From: Micromonospora sp. WMMA1363
GTDB lineage: Bacteria > Actinomycetota > Actinomycetes > Mycobacteriales > Micromonosporaceae
Assembly (NCBI RefSeq): GCF_030345795.1
Contig: NZ_JAUALB010000001.1
Location: forward strand, 3,960,001-4,024,000
DNA length: 64,000 bases
Direction of reading: 5' to 3'
Below, piece by piece: positions 17,755 through 26,413 of this stretch. Position 1 is the stretch's first letter. Each line of letters starts with the position of its first letter. The notes under the pieces are model-generated. The model did not search any database. It had not been told where the DNA came from and saw only the letters and a list, made by a program, of their open reading frames with translations. A program made the translations under genes and the position numbers.

Positions 17755-19965
17755 TCACACGAGTGTCGACTGCTCCGATCGGTACGGTCGTCCCGCCGCG
17801 TCGCAGCCCGGCAGGTCGCCACGTGCCGTCCAGCCGAAGTGGGTCACCACCCGTGGGGACACCGCGTCCCGGGCCGCTGTCATCGCGTCGAGCCGCTGCC
17901 GTATGCGCCGGTTCGTCGGTGTTCCGACACTGTTCATTTCGGCGGGTAGGTCACGGAGGAGCACCTGGGCGGGAACACCGTCCGTGGCCGGTCTGGTGCC
18001 GAGGACCACGAAGCGGGACCAAGCCGGGAACACCACTCGATCGTCGGGTAACCCGTCGGCGATGCCGCCGATCCGCCGGCCGGCAGTGGACCAGATGATC
18101 AGGTCGGTCGTGTCTGGTCTCGGGCGAGCCCTGGTGATGGACGCCTCCAGGAACGTGGGCTCCAGGAACGACCGGCCCGCCGGATACACCTGCGCGGCGA
18201 GATCCGTAGACGCTGATCGATACACCACCCCTTGATGGCAGGGCAACCGCCGGATGCCGGAAGCCAGGCACACGAGGAAGGCCGGGTCGCCGACCTCCGA
18301 CGTCGAGCGGAGTGCTGCCACAACGGATGACCGGTCGCCCAGGAGGAACGCCCGTACTGCGACCAGATCCGTCATCAACGCTTCCGGCTCGTCGTCGGCG
18401 GCGAGCACTCGGAGACCCGGATGGTGGGCCAGTAGCCGTGCCACAGCGCGCGCATGCACGTCGTAGCGCGATCCTAGCGCGTCGCGCAGGCGACGACGAT
18501 CCTGTGCGGTGCTCCGCTGGTATGGCCGGATCCGTGCCGGCGGCAACGCCGCCTCCAAGCCCTCCTCGGTAGCGGTGACCGTCGGCCTGCCCTCGGACAA
18601 AGCGGGCGGCGTCGTGGCGGCTGGGAACCCCGGGGCCGGCCGCGCCGGAGGTGTCTGGAGCTCCGCTGTGGTCACAAGGGTCGACGCCGCTCCGGCGGCC
18701 TGCGCCGAAGCGACCGACGACAGACGCCCCTCCGCGTCGAGCAGTAACGGGTTCTGACCGGTCAGGGTCACGGCCGCTCCGCATGCCGCCTCCTGTGCCA
18801 GCCCGTCGGTGTCCCTCGGCACCACGATCCGCAGGCTTCGGCGGTGCTCCTCGGGTAGAAGCGCGAGCAGCCGACGGACCTCTGCGAACAGCTGCGTGGG
18901 TGGTGGCACCGCCGGCGGGTCGACCACGACCAGGAAATGGTCGGGGTCTGGCGGCAGGCCGCACGGTACGTGTGCGGCAGGTGGGACGTCCGCCGCCCGC
19001 ACCCACAGTCCCGCCCGCACTGCCTCAACCGAAATGCTCTCCGTCAAGCTGGCCACGCCCGGTGCCATCTCGGGCAGATCCGCCAGGCCATTCCACTCCG
19101 CCACGCAAGGGTAGCCATTCGGCGGGTGAACCCACGTCCGGACGAGTTGGTGTGACCCCGACCTGCCATCCGGGCCCACCCCAATGACCACGATCTCGCC
19201 GCCGGAGCCGTAAGCCGGCAGCCCGTCGGTGGCGTAGACGTAGACGCCGAGTGCGCCGGCCAGCAGACGGGCGGCCTCCAACTGCGCTGGGCCGTACGCC
19301 GCCACGAGCAACCGCTCCCGCACCGGCACAGGCAGGTCAGCCACGGCGGAAAGCAGCGCGTCCCGGCCCACCGCGGGTTGGTCCGGCGCGCCGACCACCA
19401 CTGTGAGCAGCGCGTCGTGGCGCGGTACCGCCAGGATGCGATCGTCGGGCACCGCGGTTGCCCGCCGTTCCGGACCGGGCAGCCACAGGCCAGCCGGAAC
19501 GTTCACCCCACCGGTGACGGTGCCCGGCAGATGCTCTGACCACCAGGGCGTCGGATGCTGAGGCCCGATCGGATATGCCGACGTCCCCGGCGCGATGACC
19601 CACCAGGACGCTCCGGTGCCGAGCACGAACAGGGCGCCGTCCTGGTACGGCAGCAGTTGTCCATCGGGAGCGACCACCTCGACGTCAAGCGTGTCGGCCA
19701 GCCGGCAGGCCGACGTAATCGGCGGCGGTGTCACGGTGGGAGACGGCACCAGTAGCACCGAGGGACCCACCTCCGATGCGTGCGCGGCAAGCGGCGTAGC
19801 CAACTGTTCCCAGTCGAGTAGGTCGTCGCCAACCGCCAACACGGTGGTGCGTCCCGTCTCGGCGGGCAGTCGAGAGGCGAGCGGCGTGTCGCGAGCCACC
19901 TCGTCTACGGCACCCACCACGAGGACCCGACCAACCCACCGCGCCGACAGAGCGGACCCGGTCAT
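17755..19965 (-). CDS. Large T7SS-locus protein with an ART-like C-terminal segment (736 aa)
   Basis: The protein appears intact but the family is not firmly recognised. Residues 1-450 contain several alpha/beta strands ending in Gly/Ala turns (GRVLVVGAVDEV; LLTVVVGAPDQPA; GEIVVIGVGPDG; DHFLVVVDPPAV). A Pro/Ala linker follows at about 460-510. The C-terminal segment has the order VVYRSAST, then SFLEPTFLEASITRA, DLIIWSTAGRRI, and DRVVFPAWSRFVVL. This resembles the R...S-T...E layout of ADP-ribosyltransferase-fold domains, but the last acidic motif is not a clear ExE. It may be an inactive or divergent member. It has no signal peptide or membrane helix. It lies at the head of the T7SS genes. 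Confidence 0.75.
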   Translation of the reverse strand: MTGSALSARWVGRVLVVGAVDEVARDTPLASRLPAETGRTTVLAVGDDLLDWEQLATPLAAHASEVGPSVLLVPSPTVTPPPITSACRLADTLDVEVVAPDGQLLPYQDGALFVLGTGASWWVIAPGTSAYPIGPQHPTPWWSEHLPGTVTGGVNVPAGLWLPGPERRATAVPDDRILAVPRHDALLTVVVGAPDQPAVGRDALLSAVADLPVPVRERLLVAAYGPAQLEAARLLAGALGVYVYATDGLPAYGSGGEIVVIGVGPDGRSGSHQLVRTWVHPPNGYPCVAEWNGLADLPEMAPGVASLTESISVEAVRAGLWVRAADVPPAAHVPCGLPPDPDHFLVVVDPPAVPPPTQLFAEVRRLLALLPEEHRRSLRIVVPRDTDGLAQEAACGAAVTLTGQNPLLLDAEGRLSSVASAQAAGAASTLVTTAELQTPPARPAPGFPAATTPPALSEGRPTVTATEEGLEAALPPARIRPYQRSTAQDRRRLRDALGSRYDVHARAVARLLAHHPGLRVLAADDEPEALMTDLVAVRAFLLGDRSSVVAALRSTSEVGDPAFLVCLASGIRRLPCHQGVVYRSASTDLAAQVYPAGRSFLEPTFLEASITRARPRPDTTDLIIWSTAGRRIGGIADGLPDDRVVFPAWSRFVVLGTRPATDGVPAQVLLRDLPAEMNSVGTPTNRRIRQRLDAMTAARDAVSPRVVTHFGWTARGDLPGCDAAGRPYRSEQSTLV

Positions 19966-20270
19966 GGGCGCTCATAGTACGGGTGCCATCCGTCGCACGC
20001 GACAGCCGACGGTCTCAGCGGCTTCCCGGATCCTCCGGTGACCTGCCCTGCCCTCAGCGACCCGCTGTGCTCAGCGTAGGCGTAAACCAGTGCAGGCGTG
20101 GACGGTGGCTGGTAGTGCTGGGCAGAGCTTCGACAACTGGAACGTCGGTGCGCTGCCGCCGGCGCGTTGGATCCGGCCGACGGCAGGTGACAATCGTGCG
20201 GACCGAAGCATTCGAGGGCCTGTCATCAGGTACGCGTTCGGTAGGTTCGGATGGCGGTGGTTCGCGGTGG
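19966..20270. other. Intergenic spacer between P450 and T7SS gene
   Basis: 305 bp between the end of the P450 gene and the start of the 736-aa gene, both on the minus strand. I see no supported gene, repeat or RNA. It presumably contains the promoter of the 736-aa gene. Confidence 0.35.
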
Positions 20271-21401
20271 TCACCAGCGAACGAGGAGTTCGGCCGGCCC
20301 GTGGGTGCGGAACGTGGGGCGCCAGTGGACCTGTGTCCCGGGTACGGCGAGCGTCAAGCCGGGTAGCCGGTGGGCCAGCGCGGTGAGTGCTTCCTCGGCC
20401 TCGATGCGGGCCAGGGCCGCGCCCATGCAGTAGTGGGGGCCGTTGCCGAACGCCAGTCGCGCGGCGTTGCCGTCGGTACCCCGGGTGGCTGCGGCAAGGC
20501 CGAGCAGGACAGTGTCGCCGGCTGGGATCGTGACGCCCCCGATCATCAGGTCCGCGACCGGAAAGCGACGGATGGCGACTGGTGCGGGCGGCGCGTGGCG
20601 CAGGGCTTCCTCGATCGCCTCGGGGACTGGCACCGCGTCGAGTCCATCATGATCAAGCAGCCACAGCACGGTCGAGGCGATCAGGTTAGCGGTGTTCTCG
20701 TAGCCGGCGAACACAATCAAGAAGGCCAGTGAGGTCAGTTCGTCCCGGCTGAGCCGGTCAGCGTCTTCCTCGATGGTGACCAGTGTGCTCAACAGGTCGT
20801 CTCCAGGATGTCGGCGTTTCTCGTCGATGAGGTTGACGACGTAGCCGTGCAGTTCCGTCACCGCCCGCCGGACCGCGTTTCGGTCCGGCGGGTAGCTCGT
20901 CAGCATGGTGTCGGTCCAGGCCCGGAGATCGGTACGACCAGCTTCCGGTACCCCCAGCAGCTCGGCGATGATCTGGACCGACAGCGGCGTGCAGTAGCCG
21001 GTGACCAGATCGGCAGTGCCGCCAGCGGCAACGAGCATGTCCAGAAGCTGATCGGCGATTCGCCGGATACCGGGACGTAGTGCGGCGACCCGCTGTGGGC
21101 TGAATGCCGGGCTGACCAGGCGGCGTAGCCGGGTGTGATCGGGTGAGTCCATGTTGAGCAGGTTCGCATCGAGGGCCGGAGGGAGCGCGAAACCAGACCA
21201 GGCGCCTCGACTGTGACAGCGGTTCAGGGCCAGACGCGGGTCGGCCAATGCCCGGGACACCGTGTCCGGATCGGTGACCAGCCATGCCAGGGAGGAATCC
21301 GGAAGCAGCACCCGATGCACGTCACCGGTCTTCCGGAGCTGGTCGTACTCCTGTCCCAGCAGTACGCCAGAACGGGGAATCGGGGTCGGATCAGTGCTCA
21401 T
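20271..21401 (-). CDS. Cytochrome P450 (CYP), short meander
   Basis: A class I bacterial P450 of 376 aa (usual about 400). Landmarks are the C-helix motif HTRLRRLVSPAFSP, the I-helix oxygen-binding stretch FAGYENTAN (Glu in place of the common Asp), the K-helix ExxR in EEALRHAP and the heme loop LAFGNGPHYCMGAALARIE with its Cys ligand. Between the last beta strand (LLGLAAATRGTDG) and the heme loop, about ten or more residues normally containing the PDxFxxxR meander are missing. The fold may therefore be altered; otherwise it looks intact. The substrate is unknown. Its start overlaps the end of a small upstream gene by 11 bp, suggesting co-transcription. Confidence 0.92.
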   Translation of the reverse strand: MSTDPTPIPRSGVLLGQEYDQLRKTGDVHRVLLPDSSLAWLVTDPDTVSRALADPRLALNRCHSRGAWSGFALPPALDANLLNMDSPDHTRLRRLVSPAFSPQRVAALRPGIRRIADQLLDMLVAAGGTADLVTGYCTPLSVQIIAELLGVPEAGRTDLRAWTDTMLTSYPPDRNAVRRAVTELHGYVVNLIDEKRRHPGDDLLSTLVTIEEDADRLSRDELTSLAFLIVFAGYENTANLIASTVLWLLDHDGLDAVPVPEAIEEALRHAPPAPVAIRRFPVADLMIGGVTIPAGDTVLLGLAAATRGTDGNAARLAFGNGPHYCMGAALARIEAEEALTALAHRLPGLTLAVPGTQVHWRPTFRTHGPAELLVRW

Positions 21402-21663
21402 CGGCTTTCTCCGTCGTCATGGCGGCAACTGGCGGCCAGCGGGTAGCGGTGTGGACGGCGCGGATCAGGTGGATGATCTCACGGTCCTCGTCGGGGACCG
21501 GACAGGGCCGAGCGAGTCGCCCTGACTGCGCGGGTCGTATCCCCGCCGCCAACGTCGAGTGGACTCTCGCGGCCCGCGACCAGAGATTGGTGAGGTGGTC
21601 ACCGTCGAGGCCATCGGCTTCCGCCTGTCGGCGGGCCTGGTCGCTGGCCGCTCTCGCCGACAT
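21391..21663 (-). CDS. Small hypothetical protein upstream of P450 (90 aa)
   Basis: The frame overlaps the P450 start by 11 bp. From ATG at 21663 it reads MSARAASDQARRQAEADGLD and is polar and helical, with no motif I recognise. A longer frame upstream is Cys/Arg-rich and less likely to be coding. The overlap supports a real gene, but I see no strong ribosome-binding site. Confidence 0.5.
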   Translation of the reverse strand: MSARAASDQARRQAEADGLDGDHLTNLWSRAARVHSTLAAGIRPAQSGRLARPCPVPDEDREIIHLIRAVHTATRWPPVAAMTTEKADEH

Positions 21664-21791
21664 GTCAGCACGCCGGAGCCAGGCACTACATCGAGACTGT
21701 CGACAACCCCGTCCGGGGCAGCACACGTGGCTCTACGGCGCACACGACGTGGGCGGTCCGGAACGTGTCAAGGGATTGAGGCCAACGGGAG

Positions 21792-22787
21792 TTAAGCGGC
21801 TTGTCGTTGTGGCTCGGGCTTGTTGATCCAGACCTGTCCGGGCAGGTCGAGGATTTTGGGCAGGGGCCGGGTGGTGCCGAACCGTTCCGGGTGCGCCGTG
21901 CGGGCTGCGGCGAGGGTGTCCTCGCGGTTGGCGCGGACGGTGTGGTGACGGTCGTGGTGGACGTCGGCGGGGGTGTGTAGGCCGATCCCGGAGTGCCGGT
22001 GGGCGTGGTTGTACCAGGTCACGAAGTCGTTCATGAACGCTCGCGCCTGGGCGAGGGACGCGAATCGGTCCGGGAAGACCGGCGCGTACTTCAACGTCTT
22101 GAACCAGGCCTCGCTGTACGGGTTGTCGTTGGACACCTTCGGCCGGGAGTGCGAGCGGGTCACGTCGAGGTCTTCGAGCAGGTCAGCCACCGATTTCGAC
22201 GTCATCGACGTGCCGCGGTCGGCGTGCACGACGTGCGGGACGCCATGGACACCGAACACCTCGCGCATCATCGACTCCGCGAGGGGGCCGGACTCGCGGG
22301 CGTGCACACGGGCACCGACGATGTACCGGGAGTAGATGTCGATCATCACGTAGGCGTCGTAGTAGACGCCCTTCGCAGGTCCGGCCAACTTCGTGATGTC
22401 CCAGCTGTAGACCTGCCGCGGGGCGTCAGCGACCAGCTCGGGACGCCGGCGGGCCGGGTGCCGGGCCAGCCTGCGCCGCTCGCGCGCCTGTGCGTGCTCG
22501 CGCAGAACCCGATACATAGTGGCGATCGAACCGACGTACACGCCCTGGTCCAGCAGCGCCGCGTAGATCTGGGCCGGGGCCGCGTCGACGAACTCCGCAC
22601 TGTTCACCAGGCGCAGGACCTGCTCACGTTCGGCCGGGGTGAGCGCGTTCGCCGGTGTCCGCCGCACCGGCGCCGCCCGTGTCGGCCGCCGCCGGTCCCG
22701 GTCCGCGCTGGACCGGGCGATCCCGGTCAACCGCTTCGCGTCCCGCGTCGTGATCCTCGCACTGGTCAGCTCGTGATAGGCGGCCAT
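21792..22787 (-). CDS. IS3-family transposase OrfB (rve integrase core), copy 1
   Basis: 331 aa. The DDE core is visible: VYSWDITKLAGPAKGVYYDAY (first Asp), VVHADRGTSMTSKSV (second Asp) and SNDNPYSEAWFKTLKY (Glu). A helix-turn-helix-like N-terminal HTH_21 region precedes it (YAALLDQGVYVGSIATMYRVL). The ATG shares one base with the stop of orfA (TGATG), so it is probably translated by coupling rather than frameshift. Looks intact. Confidence 0.93.
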   Translation of the reverse strand: MAAYHELTSARITTRDAKRLTGIARSSADRDRRRPTRAAPVRRTPANALTPAEREQVLRLVNSAEFVDAAPAQIYAALLDQGVYVGSIATMYRVLREHAQARERRRLARHPARRRPELVADAPRQVYSWDITKLAGPAKGVYYDAYVMIDIYSRYIVGARVHARESGPLAESMMREVFGVHGVPHVVHADRGTSMTSKSVADLLEDLDVTRSHSRPKVSNDNPYSEAWFKTLKYAPVFPDRFASLAQARAFMNDFVTWYNHAHRHSGIGLHTPADVHHDRHHTVRANREDTLAAARTAHPERFGTTRPLPKILDLPGQVWINKPEPQRQAA

Positions 22788-23191
22788 CAGCGCCTGCCGA
22801 GCCCGAACACGTCCGGACCGTCCGGCTCGCTCCTGGAGATGTCCTCCAAGAGCTCTCGCGCTTTTCCCATGATCGTCAACGCCGTCTCGGTCCGCGCCAG
22901 CTTCGCCTGCGCCAGCTCCAGCTCACGCCGCAACCGGGCGATCTCGGCCTGCTCCGCCGACGGCCTCCCGACCGTCTCACCCGCCGGCTTGCCCTGCAAC
23001 AGCCCGGCATCACGGGCCCGGCGCCACTCCGACATCAACGACGAGTACAAACCCTCACGCCGCAGGAACGCACCACCCTCACCAGCCGCGACGGCCTGCT
23101 CATACCCGGCCAGCAACTCCAACTTCTGCCCCGGCGTGAACGACCGACGTGCCCGCGGCCCGCCTGAACGCGGACCCTTCTTGCCACTCAT
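22787..23191 (-). CDS. IS3-family transposase OrfA (HTH), copy 1
   Basis: About 134 aa from ATG at 23191 (an upstream in-frame Met is possible). The N-terminus is an HTH_8-like domain (SFTPGQKLELLAGYEQAVAAGEG; REGLYSSLMSEWRRARDAG). A leucine-rich coiled coil follows (AEIARLRRELELAQAKLARTE), as usual for IS3 OrfA multimerisation. Directly coupled to OrfB. Confidence 0.9.
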   Translation of the reverse strand: MSGKKGPRSGGPRARRSFTPGQKLELLAGYEQAVAAGEGGAFLRREGLYSSLMSEWRRARDAGLLQGKPAGETVGRPSAEQAEIARLRRELELAQAKLARTETALTIMGKARELLEDISRSEPDGPDVFGLGRR

Positions 23192-23415
23192 GACCCCATC
23201 CTGGGCCGTCACGACGTCAACAGCAGCATCCAACGCTTCTCGATCCTGAACTCGCCCTGTCCGGCGGACTTGCTATGAACCGCTGGCCTCAACTCACCCT
23301 GGCAGACAGGGGTCGGCCACAGCGCGGTGGTGTCGCAGCGGCCAACGTCCCTGGGCGGGGCGGCTCGGACCGCGCCACGGGCCCCTCCCCGATTCCAGGA
23401 AACTGACACGTGGAT

Positions 23416-23447
23416 GGCGAGGAGGCCGATTCCGGCACCTCCTCGCC
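23416..23447 (-). terminator. Hairpin terminator after the ferritin-like gene
   Basis: A perfect 10-bp stem (ggcgaggagg / cctcctcgcc) with a 12-base loop that can form a small inner ccg/cgg pair. It lies 38 bp beyond the stop codon of the ferritin-like gene. No long T run follows, as is usual in high-GC actinomycetes. Confidence 0.6.
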
Positions 23448-23484
23448 ACTCCACTTCAGTCAGCGCAAGTGTCCTCCTGGTACG

Positions 23485-25110
23485 TCACTCGACCAGGACG
23501 TTGTTGTTGCCACTGAACTCCTTGTGCTTGCCGTCCTCGTGCTTGCCGTCCTCGTGCTTGCCGTCCTCGTGCTTGCCGTCCTCGTGCTTGCCGTCCTCGT
23601 GCTTGCCGTCCTCGTGCTTGCCGTCCTCGTACTTGTGGCCGTCGTACTTGCCGTCCTCGTACTTGCCGTCCTCGTACTTGTGGCCGTCGTACTTGCCGTC
23701 CTCGTACTTGCCGTCCTCGTACTTGTGGCCGTCGTACTTGCCGTCCTCGTACTTGCCGTCCTCGTACTTGTGGCCGTCGTACTTGCCGTCCTCGTACTTG
23801 CCGTCCTCGTACTTGTGGCCGTCGTACTTGCCGTCCTCGTACTTGTGGCCGTCGTACTTGCCGTCCTCGCCCTTGTGCTCCTTGCCCTTGTGGCCGTCCT
23901 CGCCCTTGTGCTCCTTGCCCTTGTGGCCGTCCTCGCCCTTGTGCTCCTTGCCCTTGTGGCCGTCCTCGCCCTTGTGCTCCTTGCCCTTGTGGTCCTTGCC
24001 CTTGTGCTCCTTGCCCTTGTGGCCGTCCTCGCCCTTGTGCTCCTTGCCCTTGTGGTCCTTGCCCATCAGGCGCGCGAGTTCGATCTCGAAGGTCATCTTG
24101 TGCCCTTGCTCGTCCGTCTTGATGTCGAGGAAGAGGCTGGCCGCTGCCGGGTCACCCAGCTGGTTTGCCCTGGTGATCGCGGCCGTGTAGTAGTCGATCG
24201 CGCCCTGCTCCGACTCGATCGAGACCTGGAGGTTCATCTTGGGGCCGTTGACGAATCCGGCGAGGTTGGAGACCTTGCGGTAGTTCTGCACCTCCTGGTT
24301 TCCGAGTCCGGCCAGCAGCGCGCCCAGTTTCGCCATACCCGTGGAGACGGCGACCTCGGCCATGGTCTCGTACTGCCCCCACTGCCAGGCCGCCACGCCC
24401 AGCGCCGAGTCGGAGGGGGCCGTCAGCGTGCTGTAGAACGGCTCGCTGTAGTTCGGCCCCGGCGTGACCTTGAGCGGGACGTCCTTGACGGGCGGGGCGT
24501 AGGGCACCTTGCCCATGCCCTCCGCCAGGCTGCGCTCCGCCTGCGTGAGCAGGGCAGCGGCCTCGGCCTGCCACTTGGCGAGGCCACGCAGCGTCTCGTA
24601 CGACTTGCGGTCCGGCGCCTCGGCCGCCCAGGCCAGGTACGCCTGCTTGGCCTGCACGGCCTGGGTGATCGCCACCCGCAGGTTGTACAGGTTGTCCTGG
24701 TTGCTGTAGATCTCCGACATCATGATCTCGGACTTGTAGTGGTCCCAGTACTCGACGTTGGCGACAGACCGCCAGACGTTGGCCAGGTTGGTGAGGCCCT
24801 TGAAGTCCGCTGCCTCGGCGTAGGAGTTGTACTGCAGGTGGGCCCAGGCCTGGGTGACGGCCGCGCCGTTCAACAGGTCGTCCACCGACCCGGCGTTGTA
24901 CGCCCCGTTCGGGCTGGTGTCGAACAAGGCGGGGTACGCCGGGCATTGAGCGTTGGCGACCGGGCACAGTTCGGACGCGGCCGGGTACGGCTGAGCGGAC
25001 GTCGGTAGTCCGGCGGCCGACAGGGCGGCCGGAGCGGACAGGCCGAGGGCGGCGAGAGCGGCCACCCCCACCAGGGCTGATCTTCCCCATAGAGCGTGTC
25101 GGGTGTACAT
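23485..25110 (-). CDS. Secreted ferritin-like protein with long His/Lys/Asp/Glu repeat tail
   Basis: 541 aa from ATG at 25110, chosen because a clear Sec signal peptide follows at once (GVAALAALGLSAPAALSA). Residues about 40-350 are helical with ferritin-like features (LANVWRSVANVEYWDHYKSE, QYETMAEVAVSTGMAK, ESEQGAIDYYTAAITRAN), plausibly a four-helix bundle of the rubrerythrin/DUF-ferritin type. The last about 190 residues are low-complexity. HKGKEHKGEDG-type units are followed by KYDGHKYEDGKYEDG-type units, then KHEDG units, then a short unique end. The tail has dozens of His and acidic residues and is likely to bind metal. A signal peptide with no C-terminal anchor suggests an extracytoplasmic protein. 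The function is not established. Confidence 0.82.
   Translation of the reverse strand: MYTRHALWGRSALVGVAALAALGLSAPAALSAAGLPTSAQPYPAASELCPVANAQCPAYPALFDTSPNGAYNAGSVDDLLNGAAVTQAWAHLQYNSYAEAADFKGLTNLANVWRSVANVEYWDHYKSEIMMSEIYSNQDNLYNLRVAITQAVQAKQAYLAWAAEAPDRKSYETLRGLAKWQAEAAALLTQAERSLAEGMGKVPYAPPVKDVPLKVTPGPNYSEPFYSTLTAPSDSALGVAAWQWGQYETMAEVAVSTGMAKLGALLAGLGNQEVQNYRKVSNLAGFVNGPKMNLQVSIESEQGAIDYYTAAITRANQLGDPAAASLFLDIKTDEQGHKMTFEIELARLMGKDHKGKEHKGEDGHKGKEHKGKDHKGKEHKGEDGHKGKEHKGEDGHKGKEHKGEDGHKGKEHKGEDGKYDGHKYEDGKYDGHKYEDGKYEDGKYDGHKYEDGKYEDGKYDGHKYEDGKYEDGKYDGHKYEDGKYEDGKYDGHKYEDGKHEDGKHEDGKHEDGKHEDGKHEDGKHEDGKHKEFSGNNNVLVE
23512..24062. repeat. Coding tandem repeats (15-, 45- and 33-bp units)
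   Basis: Three adjoining repeat zones encode the tail of the ferritin-like protein. About seven 15-bp units (ccgtcctcgtgcttg) come first, then 45-bp units mixing tacttgccgtcctcg with tacttgtggccgtcg, then 33-bp units around ttgtgctccttgcccttg. The units are nearly identical at DNA level, which favours recent expansion by slippage or unequal recombination. They lie inside a gene and are not spaced like CRISPR repeats. Confidence 0.9.
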
Positions 25111-25560
25111 GACGTGCAGTCTCCAGTCTTGGTAATCGGGTTTGTTGTCGTGGCAGCGAGGTCGTGCCAGCGCTTCACGGAACCCGCCGGGAGCGACCTC
25201 GGTGCGGGTGGTGTCCCGCCACAATCCACCGCGCCCGGCCGGCTCGGGCTCGGTGGCTGCCTTCACCAGAGTGCCGCGACAGCCCGACAGGTGGTCCGAA
25301 ACGCGAAAGAAAGAACCTTTCGGGTCCACTTACTCTGTCCGGACCAAACCGCGCAGTCGACACCAGAACCGGAACGTCCTCAACCCGCAGCACCCGGAGC
25401 ACGTGGGCAGTGGGGGTCGACCACGACACCACCGGGTTCCATCGCCACTCACCGACTCCCGCACCTGGGTCTTTGACTTGCGACTCAGAGCCGAGCCGCC
25501 CGGCCGGCAAGCACACCACCCGCGCTGGGATGTCGGCGTGGCGTGGTGACGCACGGGTGA

Positions 25561-26162
25561 CTCGACGCGGTGATCAACAACGCGGGTGCCGGACACGTCG
25601 GCACCCTTGAGCAGGGAGCCGTGGACGACGTCCGGACGGTCATGGAGGTCACCTTCTTCGGCGTCCCGCACGTCAGCCACGCCGCCCTGCCACACCTGCG
25701 AGCCGCCAAGGGACGGCTGCTGACCGTGACCAGCGTCGGCGGAGTCATCGGTCAGCCGTTCAACGAGGCGTACTGCGCGGCAAAGTTCGCCGTCGAGGGG
25801 TTCATGGAGTCCCTCGCCCCAGTCGCGGCAACCGTCGGGGTCACCGTCACGGTCACCGTCATCGAGCCGGGTGCCGTGATCGGTGAGTTCGTCGCCAACG
25901 TCGGCGTCGACCGGGACGCCATCCCCGCGCAGGCCGGCGACTACGGGCCAGCTCTACGTGCCTACCTCGGTCGCATCGGCGATACGTATACCTCCGCTCA
26001 GACCTCCGCCGAGGTTGCCGCGAGCGTGATCGCGGCGCGGACCGATCCGGGTCCTGCCTTCCGGTACAGACCAGTGCGGCTGCCCGGCAGTTCGTCGGAC
26101 TCAAGCTCGCCGACACCGACGGATGCGGGGTCACCGGCATGACGACTGGTTGGGTCGCCTGA
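25561..26162 (+). pseudogene. Short-chain dehydrogenase/reductase relic
   Basis: The sequence begins with LDAVINNAGAGH (the NNAG motif) directly after an in-frame TGA and includes the active-site YxxxK as YCAAKFAVEGF. The N-terminal Rossmann GxxxGxG part is absent. Near 26061 a single base appears to be missing (ccggtacag where ccgggtacag would be expected). In the next frame the normal SDR end continues (QTSAAARQFVGLKLADTDG, then VTGMTTGWVA and a stop at 26160-26162). Truncation plus frameshift make this a pseudogene. Confidence 0.8.
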
Positions 26163-26413
26163 CCGGCCCCGAGACCACAACAGCGCACTGTTCGCGGTCC
26201 TCGGTCGGTGCCATCGATGTCCAGTGGAGACTCGCTGGCCGGCACCCGACATCGAACGCCGGCTCTCGGAACGCCACATGGCGCTGCGTCGCAGTCGGCA
26301 CGCAGCCAGATGTGCCTCACGCCAGAAGCCGGCGGGGTTTGGCCCGATCCACGGCTGTCGTGGGATGGACGGTGCACAATCAATCGGAGGGCAACCCGCA
26401 CAGTGACGGAGAC

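Larger units (their letters stand above)
21759..23310. mobile_element. IS3-family insertion sequence, copy 1 (1552 bp)
   Basis: Bounded by cggaacgtgtcaaggg and ctggcagacagg, with related TGTC.../...GACA ends. It is flanked by a 4-bp target duplication ggtc (21755-21758 and 23311-23314). A second copy of the same length lies at 36163-37714 with a different duplication (gcct), so both are separate insertions. Two overlapping genes (orfA, orfB) are carried on the minus strand. Confidence 0.93.

Noticed and set aside
20271..21401. The P450 as the clavulanate-cluster P450
   Set aside because: It is 25 kb from the clavam genes, has other neighbours, and no ferredoxin gene is adjacent.
23512..23900. 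Regular short direct repeats that resemble a CRISPR array
   Set aside because: Units of 15, 33 and 45 bp run head to tail without unique spacers and lie in frame inside a coding sequence.
23410..25008. Long plus-strand open frame (532 codons) with LVLAVLVLVAVVLAVL-type repeats
   Set aside because: It is the antisense of the His-rich ferritin-like gene. The hydrophobic repeats result from reading the Lys/Asp/Glu/His codons backwards.
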